From: Datisca glomerata
Lineage: Eukaryota > Streptophyta > Magnoliopsida > Cucurbitales > Datiscaceae
Direction: 5' to 3'
Assembly (NCBI GenBank): GCA_003255025.1
Contig: QANY01013250.1
Location: 1,364,001 to 1,428,000, forward strand
Length of the DNA stretch: 64,000 nt
Shown: piece after piece, positions 47,615-59,199 of the stretch
Position numbering within the stretch: position 1 is the first letter of the stretch
Layout: every line of letters starts with the position of its first letter
Translations under genes and position numbers: made by a program
Notes under the pieces: model-generated
The model's input: the letters and a program-made list of their open reading frames with translations, nothing else
Told to the model about the DNA's origin: nothing
Databases searched by the model: none

Positions 47615-48140
47615 GCGTCATGTCGGGCATCTCTGCTCTACCTGGAGCTCCTTTCCCGTCTAGCGAGTTAGTGCACTTCAGCAGTCACCACTTTTTCCCT
47701 ATTTAGAGTCTAGTCAGGCATCTCTGCTCTAACTAGAGCGCTTTGCCAGCCATCATTTTTTCTGTGTTTGAAGTCTAATCAGACATTTCTGCTCTGATTA
47801 TAGCTATTTTCTCATCTAACGAGCTAGCGCGATTCACCAGACATCACTTTTTCCTTGTTTCGAGTCTAGCCAGACATTTCTGCTCTGACTAGAGCTCCTT
47901 TCCAGTCTAGTGAGCTAGAGCGCTTCACCAAATATCACTTTTTCCTTGTTTGGAGTCTAGCCAGGCATTTCTACTTTAACTAGAGCTCATTTCCCATCTA
48001 GCGAGCTAGAGCGCTTCACCAAACATCATTTTTTCCTTATTTGGAGTCTAGCCGGCATTTCTGCTCTGACAAGAGCTCCTTTCTCGCCAGACGAGCTAAA
48101 GTGTTTCGCCAAACCTCATTTTTTCCTTCGATCATGCTTC
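47615..48140. repeat. 91-bp tandem repeat array
   Basis: Copies of 'gagtctagccaggcatttct' are phased at about 47627, 47718, 47783, 47874, 47965 and 48055, with a final partial copy. The spacing is 90-91 bases except for one shortened 65-base unit. The array lies where pol would be expected, between protease and the antisense ORF. Confidence 0.9.
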
Positions 48141-48276
48141 ATGGGCAAGGATACCTTTCATTGATAAACTTCGCTTCATCACATGGCTCCTTTTTTTTCT
48201 TTTTCCCCTCCTCTCTTTTTTAACTAAGGGGCGAAATAAGTGCTCGGGTTGGCTGCTCCACTGCGCTCAATTCCTT

Positions 48277-48774
48277 TCACCTGAGGGATGTCGTGTAACA
48301 TTCTCTAGACGTCATTTGATCCCCCTCAACAGTCCCACGCTCGCGAGGGTAGGGAACTTCATGATCTCGTGATATGTGGAGGCACTGCCTTAAATTTGTG
48401 GATGACGTTGTACACCTTACTACTATGAATTCTACCAGCTTGGTGGCCAGTCGTTGAGCTATGCCTACGGTCACAAGGAGATCCATCACACTTTTCGAGA
48501 CAATCTTGTGTCCCCCAAATCCTACTAAGGGAGAAGAGAACGGGCAGAGCTTTTTGGGACCTAATCCCATTTGCAAGAAGGCAAAGTAGTTCAGTATGTC
48601 GGTCGAGCTCTCTTCCTCGATCAGGGTTCGCCAAACCTTGATATTTACGATCATGGGGGATATGACCAATGCATTAGTGTGCGACCGATGGATTTGATGT
48701 GCCTCTCCCTCAGTGAACTCTATCGCTTCATCTGCTTTGGTTTGGGGTGGCCGTGGGAGGACGCTAAAGACCAC
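48277..48774 (-). pseudogene. Tat-type aspartic protease region
   Basis: An open minus-strand frame of 165 codons matches the Tat protease region: ITFTEEDA-like AIEFTEGEAHQI, then LVISPMIVNIKVWRTLIEEE, SSTDILNYFAFLQMGL and a C-terminal block with RERGTVEGDQMTSRECY. The active-site triad, usually VDxGSSADIL, reads EEESSTDIL, so the catalytic aspartate is replaced. The frame is open but the enzyme should be dead. Downstream, where reverse transcriptase should begin, the tandem array starts instead. Confidence 0.75.
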
Positions 48775-48989
48775 AAGGTGTCCTGCCTCCTGAGTCGCCG
48801 CTTTTTGTTTTCGATTGGAGTCTGAAGTACTGGGCCCCTAAATTTTATCTTAATCTTTGTCATGAGGCTTCGTGTCTGGTCAGTTCTTGGCTTGAGCTAT
48901 CTCTCCAGCCTTCTTTCTTGCTTGGGGGGCTGTAATATCTATGTTTCTTGCGATTGGCCACAAACTCCTTGAGGTACCCCTTCTGAATT

Positions 48990-50130
48990 AGGGCCTTAAA
49001 TTATTCGCAAAGGTCGAAACACCCCTTCGTGTTGTGCCCGAAATCCTTTTGATATCTACAATACTTTGTGGTATCCTTCTTTCCATCAGGTTTCAGTATG
49101 ACCCGAGGTTGTTTTAATAGGCTTTTGTCTTTGATGACGTTGAAAATCTCCTCTCGTCTAGTTGTGAGATGGGTGTAGATGGTGAACTAGCTGGCTAAGT
49201 GGGGCATCCTCCTTTCGTGCTGGTTTGAATGGTGCAGGCAAGTTTTAGATGAGGCAGGCGCTGGATCGGACGATCAGGCATGGCGACTTCTTTTGTCCTC
49301 CTGCGGTTCTTTCCCTTTTTGGGTGTCTCCAGTTCTCGACCTCTCCAGCTCCCTCTCAACTCGGATCACTTCTTCAACGCTTACGTATTTTTGGATCCTA
49401 GTTTCGAGTCTCAGTGAGGGAGATATGGGCGTGCTTGGCCATCGGCCACCTCATCTTAGAGTGGGTGATCCCTTATCAGCGTGGGCACCTTCATGTCCTC
49501 ACTAGCATTGCAACCTACAAGGACTCCAAGTTAAAGCAATTTATGTAGTCATTCAATGACTCATCAGGCCGCTGATTTACCGTCATCAGGTAGGAGGCTA
49601 GCCTCCTCCGCTCTCTTCCTCCCATAAATTGCTAGCAAACAGTTTGGAAAGCTCGATGAAAAAATGAATGGAGTTGGGCTTCAACTGCCCTATCCACTTT
49701 TGGGTGGGTCCGGTAAACGTTAAGCGAAACAACTTACACATTAAAGGCTCTGGGATGTGGTGCAGATCCATCCATATCTTGAAGGTTTCCAAGTGTTGGA
49801 ATGGATCTTTGGTACTATCATAGGAAGTGATCGAGGGCATTTTGAGCTTTGGGGGAACTTAGCACGTTGGATTTCCACGTAAAATGGGAACTCAATTTTT
49901 TCCAAGAGAGTCTCAACAGAGGCCCCAACTGTTTAACTCCGTTCCTTCCTTAGCTCATCTATTTGTGACTGGAGATTTTGTATCTCGTTCATTGTCCTGA
50001 GCTTTCACCGATGTGATTCATCAATTCGGTGGTCCTGACTGTTTTGGCAAAGTAGTCATCTCCCCCTTTAGTCTGTTCTTCCATGTTGGGGACCATCTTA
50101 CCTTTTTTCTGGCTGGTCATCCTCTCCCGG
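48990..50130 (-). pseudogene. Tat-type gag
   Basis: The minus strand encodes the retrotransposon gag core at 49840-49598: YDSTKDPFQHLETFKIWMDL, then the conserved FTGPTQKWIGQLKPNSIHFF and LSKLFASNLW. A zinc-knuckle-like block, CRYQKDFGHNTKGC (about 49010-49055), follows, with glutamine where a histidine is usual. Other parts are in shifted frames or carry stops. Gag packages the element's RNA; retention of a recognisable gag core beside a missing pol is typical of non-autonomous gypsy elements. Confidence 0.8.
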
Positions 50131-50469
50131 TCATGAATTGACCCGACCGGTGATTCCTTCCGCTTCTAGGAGGTCGTATCTGTGGGAGACTGGGAACTTC
50201 CTTGCTCGCTAGAGGGCCCCACAGCGTGGGTGAGGGCCATCATTTCCTTCCTTAGGTTTTTACCACTCTAGAGAGTGATCTCAGTGTGTCTTTCTTCTTC
50301 TGTTGTGTGATAAGCGCAATGGTAGGAGGTTCTTCTCTCGGTAATGAGGAAAACGGGTCTTCCCTTTCATCTTAGATTTCGTCGAAGGGGATGAGGATGT
50401 TAGACTCATCCTGTCTTTTGGGAGTAAATGATCTCAAGTGTTTTGGAGGGAGAAGTGGTTTAGTTGTCG

Positions 50470-50498
50470 TTCCCACAGACGGCGTGGACTGTTTATAC
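50470..50498 (-). promoter_or_regulatory. Primer-binding region of the nested Tat element
   Basis: Just inside the 5' LTR the minus strand reads 'gtataaacagtccacgccgt' then 'ctgtgggaacgac'. This is close to the 'tggcgccgtctgtggggac' block that follows the LTR in many plant gypsy elements. It fixes the minus orientation. The exact tRNA is not assigned. Confidence 0.6.
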
Positions 50499-51131
50499 CG
50501 AAAAGTTCAGCAATGAAGCTTTACACAATCTCCTTCTCTCATGTAAACTCCCTCACCTGGGAATCTGCAAAACACAAACAAAGAACTCTCAAGACGAAGA
50601 GAATCGGGGGTGGTTTCCTCACCTAAATGCCTCTAATGCCTAAGACAGCATCCTGGAGTAATTTTGACAGAGTTTTCCTTAGGGGAGTGTTCTTACCTTG
50701 CATTGTTGTAGTTGGGGTATTTATACCTGAAACATTGGAGAAGGATGTGTGTCGAGGAAGCTTGGCTGAAGTGATGATATTTCTTCGATTTGACGAGTTG
50801 GGGTGGCCTTTAATGCCTCTATCCCCCCGAGCTGACATAAATGAGTGTGCATTTAATGTCGATATGCCCCCAGTCATGCTGAACGTGGTTAATGCGACTA
50901 CTTGAAGGCTGACTCGACGCTTCATCATGGCAATTTACCATGACCGACACTTATCTCAAATAGGAAGATGCCATGTGGAATGCTATTTTATGGGGAGTAA
51001 TGATGGTGCCTATCACTGGACTAGCTACGCCCTCACGTCAGTCATCATTCTCCTCATTCTTAGTTTGCACTGGTCGGTGTGGCCTGAGCTCTTGGGATAC
51101 CGACCTGGTTAAGTCAGCTTCCTCCCCTAGA
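50499..51131 (-). repeat. 5' LTR of the nested Tat-type element
   Basis: 633 bases, the pair of 41045-41652, ending at the TGTAC target duplication. On the minus strand it begins TCTAGGGGAGG rather than the usual TG. The other LTR has TCCAAGGGGAGG, so the atypical start is shared. Confidence 0.85.
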
Positions 51132-51660
51132 TGTACCATGAAAGAACCAAGCATATTGATGTTATGTTGCATTTTATCATAAACGTGATAGGAGATGGTA
51201 CCGTTCATATTGAGAAAATTCAAACTTTTACTCTTAAGGCAGCTTGCTTACTATACTATTTGAGGATCTGACTACCTAACTAATAGAGTGGTATTTCCTA
51301 AGGGAAGCCATTTGTTGCATTCATGGTAATCACCACTAGTTTCTCCCGAGGGCACGATGTGGCTTTGTCTTATTTTATGACAGTAGGGATGATTGCTTCC
51401 ATTACTAAGCAGAAAGCCACCAAATTCTCCTTTAGGTGCTTCAACTGCGGTATAGGTGGAAGAAGCTGGTACAGAAAAACCTTCTGTATATATAAAGTTT
51501 GAAATGGTGAATTGATGTATAATCCAGATGATAAGGTTACCAAGGTTGTACTTGTATCTAAGTTCAAGCATTGTCTTGAATTAGTTCATGTTACTATTTT
51601 TCATCTCTGTTAGAGATTAGAGGTCTGCATTACTGAAAGGTTCAAGCTATAGTGCCAAGG
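51132..51660 (+). pseudogene. copia RNase H end, right half of the split element
   Basis: After the duplicated TGTAC the frame resumes with YHERTKHIDVMLHFI and VIGDGTVHIEKI, the usual last part of copia RNase H. It continues exactly from the break at 41044. Stops follow. The rest is a 3' untranslated stretch leading to the LTR. Confidence 0.85.
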
Positions 51661-51668
51661 TGAAGATT

Positions 51669-52162
51669 TGTGAGTCTTTTGGCCCTATAGCTTAAGGTAA
51701 TGTTAGTTTTGACACTTGGCATTATTTTTTTGGCTTCTCTTCATTGTCATGAAGTCTATCAGTTTTTTTGCAACCGTTTTTAAAAGTTTGTTAGGATTAA
51801 TCCCGCGAGGACAACTCTTGATTGGTTGTTGAGATTGATTGCGTTGAAGGCATGACATATTGTTGGGAATGAGATAGAGGAGAGGGAAAGGAGCTCGAGG
51901 GAAACAAAGGGTGAGAGAGAGACAGAGAAGATTCATGGTGTGCTGTCTTGGTAGCTAAGAAAACACCGAAATACTGAATTTTCTGGTTTTTCACCGCATC
52001 TCTGTAAAATCGATTTCCCTTGATGTAATCTTGTTAATTTCATCTAATATCAATTGTAGCAACTCAAAGTGGATGTAGATCAATTTAGATCGAACCACTA
52101 TAAAATCTGTCTTTCTTCTCCTCTTTCATGCTTTGCTATTAAATTCCTAATTACACAACATA
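51669..52162 (+). repeat. Probable 3' LTR of the split copia element
   Basis: It starts TGTGAGTCTTTTGG after a purine-rich 'aaggtgaagatt' and ends near 'cctaattacaca'. Position, start, preceding purine tract and length of about 490 bases fit a copia 3' LTR. No second copy is in the window to confirm it. Confidence 0.55.
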
Positions 52163-52299
52163 ACAAAAATAAATCATCAAGGTTTTGGAATGTGGGTCCA
52201 AGATATATTTCTTGAATTAATTAAACGTTAGGATGGTGGCAAGGAAATTGTTCCTTATTTTTGTATATTGTGTTGGTCTATTCGAAAGATATAAATCGC

Positions 52300-53100
52300 C
52301 TTTTTAATGACTTCTCCTGATCCTTTATCAGTTATGACATCTACTGGTTCTAATTTTGTTGCTTATATAGCAGCAAATACCCTATCACAAACTACTTCAT
52401 CGAATACTGAGGTCGCAAATTCTATATGGCAAGATTAGATCCTCATAACCGAGACAATACCAGATTGAACTGTAACACCACTTATTGCAAATCTTCTCAT
52501 TTTGATGTCGTTGGTGTAATTGCTAGAGATCTTGATGAGAAGATGCTTTCCTCGACTGGTAGGAAGTTTCTAACCGCTTTTGCTATTATTATTGTGTTGT
52601 GTGTGATGGAAAAAGCTTTATCGATTTACTTAGAAGAAAAGGATGGCATAATATTTTGGTTGAAACTAATTCAAAGCAGGTGGTTGAGTGGCTTTCTCGT
52701 TGGCGTTTTCATTGGAATTACACTATGTTGGTTGAGTAACACTAATGGGGTACAATTCTTTAACGATTGTAGTATTCATTGGGTTTGAAGATCTTCAAAT
52801 TTAGCGGTTGATGCTATAGCCAAGTTTAGCAGAGTTTAGAGATGGATTACTATGAAAGATTTATTGTTACCCAATGAATTATTGAAGTTACCTGATAGAG
52901 ATAAATGTTTATTGTTAGAGGTAGACTTATGTCTCCTTGAATTTTCATTTCTTTCAAGATTGTATCTCTTTGGCTATTTGTATTTTGAAGATGTCTTTCT
53001 TTTTCTTGCTTTAATTTTATACGTTCAGACATATTTATTTGATGTATTTTTTGTATGTTTAGACATATATATTAGGTTTTTCAATAAAAACAAAACAAGG
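52300..53100 (+). pseudogene. LINE-type RNase H (RVT_3) remnant and 3' tail
   Basis: The plus strand encodes HFDVVGVIARDLDEKMLSST and, after frame changes, VQFFNDCSIHWV and RSSNLAVDAIAKFSRV. This is the plant RNase H-like domain at the C-terminus of many LINE ORF2 proteins. It ends with 'ttttgtatgtttag...tttttcaataaaaacaaaac', an A-rich tail expected of a LINE 3' end. A 120-codon frame (52426-52788) covers most of it but mixes two frames of the domain. It could also be a free-standing RNase H-like gene remnant. Confidence 0.55.
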
Positions 53101-54900
53101 CAATTCAATTAGCAAGAAAATTATTAGAGGATTATGGCCTTAGATTACATGTGTCAAACAAGCCCCTAGAGGTAATTCAGTTACCTCCATATGAGGTAAA
53201 AATTAGACTCCTGGATAACTTGGATAGTAGTCGTTCAAAACGAGTTTGATATTCAACCACAACTGTTTAAGAAACAAATGTATTCGATGATGAGCATGAC
53301 ACATACTATTCTACTTGAGGAGAAAATTTTCGATACACTTGAAATACTTAAAACTCAATATTTTTTCATGCCATTTGATGTTACCCAGATGTTTCTCACA
53401 TTCGTAGCACGTGTTACGTAGCACGTGTTACGTAGCACATGACTATAAATTATAATATATTGTATATTTATTTGTGTCTTTTTATATGATTGATCAAGAT
53501 TACTTCTAAATCAATGTAATAATTAAAAAAAAATATGTACACTTGTTTAATTTCCTAGATTTGTCATAAAAACGGATGTAACGGAAGTTACCTAACAAAA
53601 AAAACATAATTGTGTTTTAAGATGAACATAACTTATTGTAAAAATTCATATAAACACTAATAAAAAAGATCATTTAGTTAAACTAAAATAAATAATAATC
53701 ATGTAATAAAAAATGTTTAAAGACTTATTAACAGAAGTCAGCAATTTGTACGCTATTTATATGATTGAATGTTTTTTTTATAAACAACAATTTTCTTACA
53801 CATTTTATCGTTATGCTTCTCATCATTTGATTTTACTAAAATCTTTGTCGTTTCCTTCCAAAACATCTCGTGAAATCATAATATATAATTGTCTGTGAAG
53901 AAACACGTTTTGAGGAGGATATACACCTACATGATGAACTGTTGTTCTTTAAATTTGTTGATTCTCATTACAAAATAGAGACGGAAATCATTTCCTCTTA
54001 AATTTGAATGAATATTATTAAAGATTAAAAAGAATTGACCAAGTCATAAACAAATGAACAACATCAATTAAGGATTTTATTGATATTTCGTATATTTGCT
54101 CATAACACACGCCCATAAAATAATTTTATTGTGAAATAAATGATAAATTAAGTTTAATAAATCAAAATGGACACAATTGGAGTAATCTGGTATATTTCGT
54201 TCTTTTAGTTTTCTTGGTATGATTCGTTGGATAAAAAGAATATCCAAAGTTTTGATTTGGCTATTTATTTAGAAAATATCTAAAAACTAAGAATTACAAA
54301 TTTTAATAGCATTACTATTTGTCAATAATCAATTGTGAGATATATTGAAATATTTTAATAATGATAGTGTGGTTTTTTTCTCTGTATAGCATATTGCATT
54401 CTTATGATAATAAAATGACAAAAAAAAATAACATTTTATGTATGTGTTCAACTACACAAACAGATCTTATGTGCATATGAAAGTTACAATTAACGTGTAT
54501 TGACAGTTGGCAGACCCGGTCTGTTCCTTTACTAAATTGTAAATTCAAAAAAATTGACGGTTCACATCTAATCATCGGAACCTTTTAATATTTAAAAAAC
54601 CCTTAAAACTATATAGTTTTATTAAAATAATCAAAACCACCTAGATTTCAATTAAAGATTACTGCATTAGGCTGGATCGAGATTCCATATTGTTTAATCT
54701 ATTCATTTTTCAATGTTCCAGATCAATTTAGGGAACAAATAGGTTTTTATGTTTTTCTCTAAATCCTTGAAATCATATCAACATGATATCTAATTTGTTA
54801 ATATTATTTAAAGGGATCAGGTCTACTTCATATATTAACCAAAGATTGTATATTTTTTTTACTAAATCGAATTGGACAATTGGGAAAGGCTATGACCCAT
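53101..54900. other. AT-rich intergenic sequence
   Basis: No gene recognised. A 14-base unit 'cacgtgttacgtag' occurs about 2.5 times at 53402-53440 and contains the palindrome CACGTG. Confidence 0.5.
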
Positions 54901-55330
54901 ATTTTAGATGAAGCCCTCATGTTCACAACATGAAGGGATCTCAATCCTTATGCAAGAAGTCCTAATTTCTCTCATCTTAACTAGCTTTGCGAAAGTCTTT
55001 ATCCCTCTCTCTCTCTCTTTTGTTTGTTATTCACTACCTAACCCCAGCCACAACGGTCAGTCCTCGTCGTTGCTCTCTCTCTCTCATTCACTCTCTTCAT
55101 GCACTCATCGAGCGTTCATCATGTGTTCCGCCAACTCACTCTCCCATTCTCAAATTTTTGTTCCAAAATCTCCATCTCCATCATTCTGATTCTCATTGTC
55201 TCTATCTCTTTAATTACTGTGTAATTTATCTCATTTTCACGCTTTATCTGTCTCCTCGTGTATTCATCCAGCTTCAATCTCTCCATATCTATCTCCCTCG
55301 TTGTAGACAGATTTGAGGTCGACCATGTGT
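54901..55330 (+). other. Pyrimidine-rich tract
   Basis: Rich in CT runs on the plus strand, with two overlapping open frames of 93 and 109 codons in different phases, which points to composition and not coding. It resembles in style the tract at 17900-18530. It could be a transcript leader, but no downstream exon is recognised. Confidence 0.3.
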
Positions 55331-57680
55331 TTTGCTTATAGCAACGTTTCTAGCACCAATGAAATATATAAAAATTTATAACTTTTGACTCGCAAAGGCA
55401 AATGCTGAATTGACTTACTCGATATGGTAGACCGCATTATTGACATTAAGTTTTAGTATGTAATTGTAAATATGTGGTATCTCTGTAATGTTAGATTCTA
55501 TAGTCATTTAGTATAAATAGTTTATTTTGTTTTCGTTTGCATGTTAGATTTAGAATATGATTGTTAGACCTCTATACCTGAGAAGCTTTGATTTAAGGTA
55601 TTTAAGATTTGATCAGCCGGTTGACAATGATCATAGTACTAATAAACTCTCTTGGTAGATTAATATTGTAGATGTTGTCAAGACATTTGGCAATCATCAT
55701 TTGAGGTATTAAAACATCTAGGTAAATCTTTAATAGTTATGCTTCAAATTGTGCTATAAAGAATATATTTAAATTCTAGTGAAGAGATTCCGTTTTCTTT
55801 AGTCTATTCTTTCTCATTATGTATTTATTAGTCTTTCATATTGTCTTTCTATTATGCACAAAAAGTTGACTTTAACAAAAACAATACTATAAAATGACTC
55901 TTAGAAAGAACATAAAGATTTTACAATATCTTGATATCTGCTAGGAGAAAGAAGAGATAGATGAAGGTAAATTTCCTCTCACTATAATAAGATATTGATG
56001 GTATTCAATTGGTATGTTCAAAACAATGTGCTCCTGTTCTTTAATTTACTATTTTTTTCATATGATTTCATAGAAAAAAATTCACCTTTGAGAAAGACGA
56101 AGTTACATATATTTATAACAGCTCACAAATTTTGTTTTTATGATTTGATGGATGATATTCGACTGTACAAGTTACGCTGCTAAATTATTGTAAATTCATA
56201 GTTGTCATTTGTATATTTGCTCATTTAATGTTTAGGCAATCTAATAATACATTCACCAAGTAAGCAACTCCTTATATAGACACATTAATCAATTTGGGAG
56301 TGAAAAGATAAAGAGTTAAGAAGAAAGGAAATAATAATATTAAATTAATTAGTAATTAGATAGTCAAGTAACGAAGTTTCTATCTACTCTGGTGAGCAAT
56401 TCAAAATTGTATGTGCAGTTTAAAGTATTGTTTGAAACTGCATAAGGTTTAAAACATTCACTTTGACTGATTAAAGGAAGAGCTTTTGAGCTCATCCTGT
56501 ATTTTTTGAGATGAATATTTTATTCATACATGATTTCAATATCTTCAGTAGTGTCTTATTTGCGTATTTTGATTGGATAAAAATGAAAGTTTATTTATAG
56601 ATGTATGTGCTATGTGTTCCATTATTAGTCAAACTAATTATTGCTAATTTTATAGGCCCCTTTGTTATCTCATTACTTGATACCAATTTGAAAAACGGAG
56701 CAGACATCCTACATATGATGATCATTATGTTGCAAACATTTCTTTAAAGTTGAAAATCAGAAAAAATATAGTGTGATATAAGGAGAGCATGTAATGGGTT
56801 TTTATTGCCTTCATAAAGATATTTTTAAAGAGTTAAGAGTTGTAACTTTCCACAATGTAAATAATACTGTTTCAGAATTATAAAATTGTATTCAAAAGTT
56901 GTAATTTTACAACTGTCATCTATAAAATGTTGTTTTGAATTTGTAAGTTTGTGATATCTATCATGAAAAGAATCTGTAATAATTTTTATTATCTTCATAA
57001 AGATCATTTTAAAGAGTTGCAACTTACGAAACTTAGTTTCTTAATATTTGTAAATTAATTTAAATTTGTAAACCCATTATAAATTAGCATCCATAAATTA
57101 ATTAGTTCAACAATTGTCTGTTCTAAATTAATTATAATTAATTTTGCAACTTTCAGATATATAAATTTGTATAAAAGTGATGTAATTTGACAGTTGTCAT
57201 CCATAGTATGTTGTTTTAGATTTGTCACGTTGTATTAAATTAATGTAATTTAACGGTTATCATATTGAAGTAGGGTAACATTTCATATATTTCAAAAGGG
57301 TGTGAAATTTTTAATCTTAAACCAATAAAAATCAGACAGATGTAGATGTAAGGCCTAAAGTTGTAATTAAGCAAAAAATTATTTGACAAAAATCGTAAAA
57401 TAAAGTTTCTCAAACTCATTTTCCCTTTTAGCATAGTAGTAATGTTTGATTATCTAATTTCAAGAATCTATTCATTCTCTCTCCTCAAATCACAAATAAA
57501 ATATTATAGTTTAAAACAAAATAGTTGTAGATTAATGGAAGAATGAGTACTCTATTATTTCAAACCCACAACTTTTAATGAGGAGTAATTCTAGACTAGT
57601 CGATTTTTAATTAACCAGGTGACATGTTAATTATTAATAGGTTGATATTTTATCACTTCATAAAATGATTTTCAAATTGA
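55331..57680. other. AT-rich intergenic sequence with dispersed internal repeats
   Basis: No gene recognised. A motif around 'ttgtcatccatagtatgttg' occurs at about 56918 and 57195, and 'ataaagatatttttaaagag' at 56813 and about 56997. Part of it is therefore an old, diverged duplication of some 200-280 bases. Confidence 0.5.
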
Positions 57681-57687
57681 CCTAGTG

Positions 57688-58701
57688 TCAAAATCTTGTA
57701 GAGCGTTGTGATGAATGGAATCCTGGAAAAAATAGAAAAATAAACAAAGTAAGAAAATTATACAACTTCTTAGAAGAAGAAGAGAAAAAAGAAAAACTTA
57801 CCCACATCAAGTTGGGGCTTAGTCTGCTCATAAGATCCCCGATTGGAAGCCTCCTCAAGATGTCATTGTCAAAACGGGACTGAATGCCACAAAGGATGAT
57901 GTGAGAAGCTGTCAGATCATTCAAAAAGCAAACTGTTTCCAGGATGGGAACACTAGAAACACACATTAGCTTCCACAGAGCTGGTGGAGGAACTGAAGCA
58001 TCTCCAGATCCCGAAGCAGGAGTGCCTGTAGCGGCAGCAGGCATAACAGAGGATGAGGTGTGAGCCAGAGGAAGATGTAGCTTAGGGGAGCCTCGATCCT
58101 CACAGCGGGCGCGGTGGGAGTGGGATCAGTAATGATGGGAGTGACCGTCACAAGCTCTGAATGGGAAGAGCTAGCGGTGTCAGTACGAGTCCTTTTCTTG
58201 ACGGGACCCACGAATTTGCTTCGTAACCTTTTACCCATTCTTATACCATATGTAGGTAGCATGATCAAATAACCTTGATCATACGAAGAGCTGGAACTGG
58301 AGTGGATGGAAACTGAACGAAAGAAGGAGTGGGAATTGATGAAGAGCGTGCTAGAACCAGAACATCAGTTGGAGTTGAAGATGATGATGGAACCGAAGTA
58401 GAAGCAGGAGCTGAAGCAGTAGAAGAGTTGAGGCCAAGAAGTACTTTCCAATCCATTTCTTGTGCTCAGAGGTGAAAGGCAGCACCAAGCTTTGTCTTAG
58501 ATTATTTAGACAAATAGGGCTTCGAATTTTTCTTTGTTGTAGGAGAAGAAAGTAAAAAAAATACACATCAGTTAAAAATAAAGGTGATGAATAGGTTAAT
58601 AAATAAAAATAAAGGCAAGAACTGAAGCTCCGGCGACTTACTGAAAATTGCTCATTTCTTGAGAATCGTCCAGTGGACATCACTGCCCTAGTTCCCACCA
58701 T
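57688..58701 (-). pseudogene. Antisense extra ORF of Tat element copy 2
   Basis: The minus strand reads MVGTRAVMSTGRFSRNEQFS, then a donor-like GTAAGT at about 58641. A downstream coding stretch follows: LPFTSEHKKWIGKYF-type residues near 58440-58490, then a Ser/Thr/Pro-rich part (58060-58456) with a basic patch KRLRSKFVGPVKKR, and a C-terminal block VCFLNDLTASHIILCGIQSR ending near LSPNLMWV|GTAAGT at about 57800. The C-terminal block aligns with that of copy 1 at 12570-12730. The basic patch could be a nuclear localisation signal. A stop between 58265 and 58270 interrupts the frame. Function is unknown. Confidence 0.6.
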
Positions 58702-59199
58702 TCAAGAGTGTATCCCTCTCCCAACCCTGATCTCCTTTTAGGATTCCGATTATTAAAATCCCTCTCTTTTTAGATGGATGAGTGGCAAGGTAATAAATGT
58801 CAACTCAGAATTTAACTATGCAGCATTAAAGGAGTTCTTCTAGCCCTAACCAAAATGGTACTTCCTATTCAAAGCGTCTACACCTAGGATGATCCTATAA
58901 GAGCTATGAGTAAATTGAGAATGAGCTAAACCTACTGTGTGAAAGAACTGGGAAAACAAAGGAGAAAATGGAAGCTTAAGTCCTAGGGCGATGACAATAG
59001 GGATAAGAGTGATTTGGTAAGAGGGATTACATGGAATGCCTATGGATTAACTCCATCCTAATGCGCATAAAACTTCTGAAGGAAAAGATTCTCGATAACG
59101 AGCCATAAACAGGTTGAACTCCTCTAAGTTTCTTACTAATGGTACATGGAATATTCTATTTCTCCATAAATAAATAAAAAAGAAGAAATAAGAAGGACG

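Larger units (their letters stand above)
41045..51131 (-). mobile_element. Tat-type gypsy element lacking pol, nested in copia
   Basis: The element is 10.1 kb long, bounded by about 610-633-bp direct repeats and the TGTAC target duplication. On the minus strand it reads: 5' LTR (51131-50499), a primer-binding region with 'cacgccgtctgtgggaac', gag (about 50130-49000), a damaged protease (48774-48277), a 91-bp tandem array, an antisense extra ORF (plus strand, 43400-47120) and the 3' LTR (41652-41045). No reverse transcriptase, RNase H or integrase is seen, so it would have depended on enzymes from a related element. It holds a hAT MITE at 42289-43219. Confidence 0.85.

Noticed and set aside
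47615..48140. Possible CRISPR-like array
   Set aside because: The repeats are contiguous 91-bp units without unique spacers, in a plant retrotransposon.
53713..53898. Short AT-rich frames between 53100 and 57680
   Set aside because: They are short, in AT-rich DNA, and show no recognisable motif.
54901..55330. Possible signal-peptide protein in the CT-rich tract
   Set aside because: Two overlapping frames are equally open, composition alone explains them, and no downstream exon or family match is seen.
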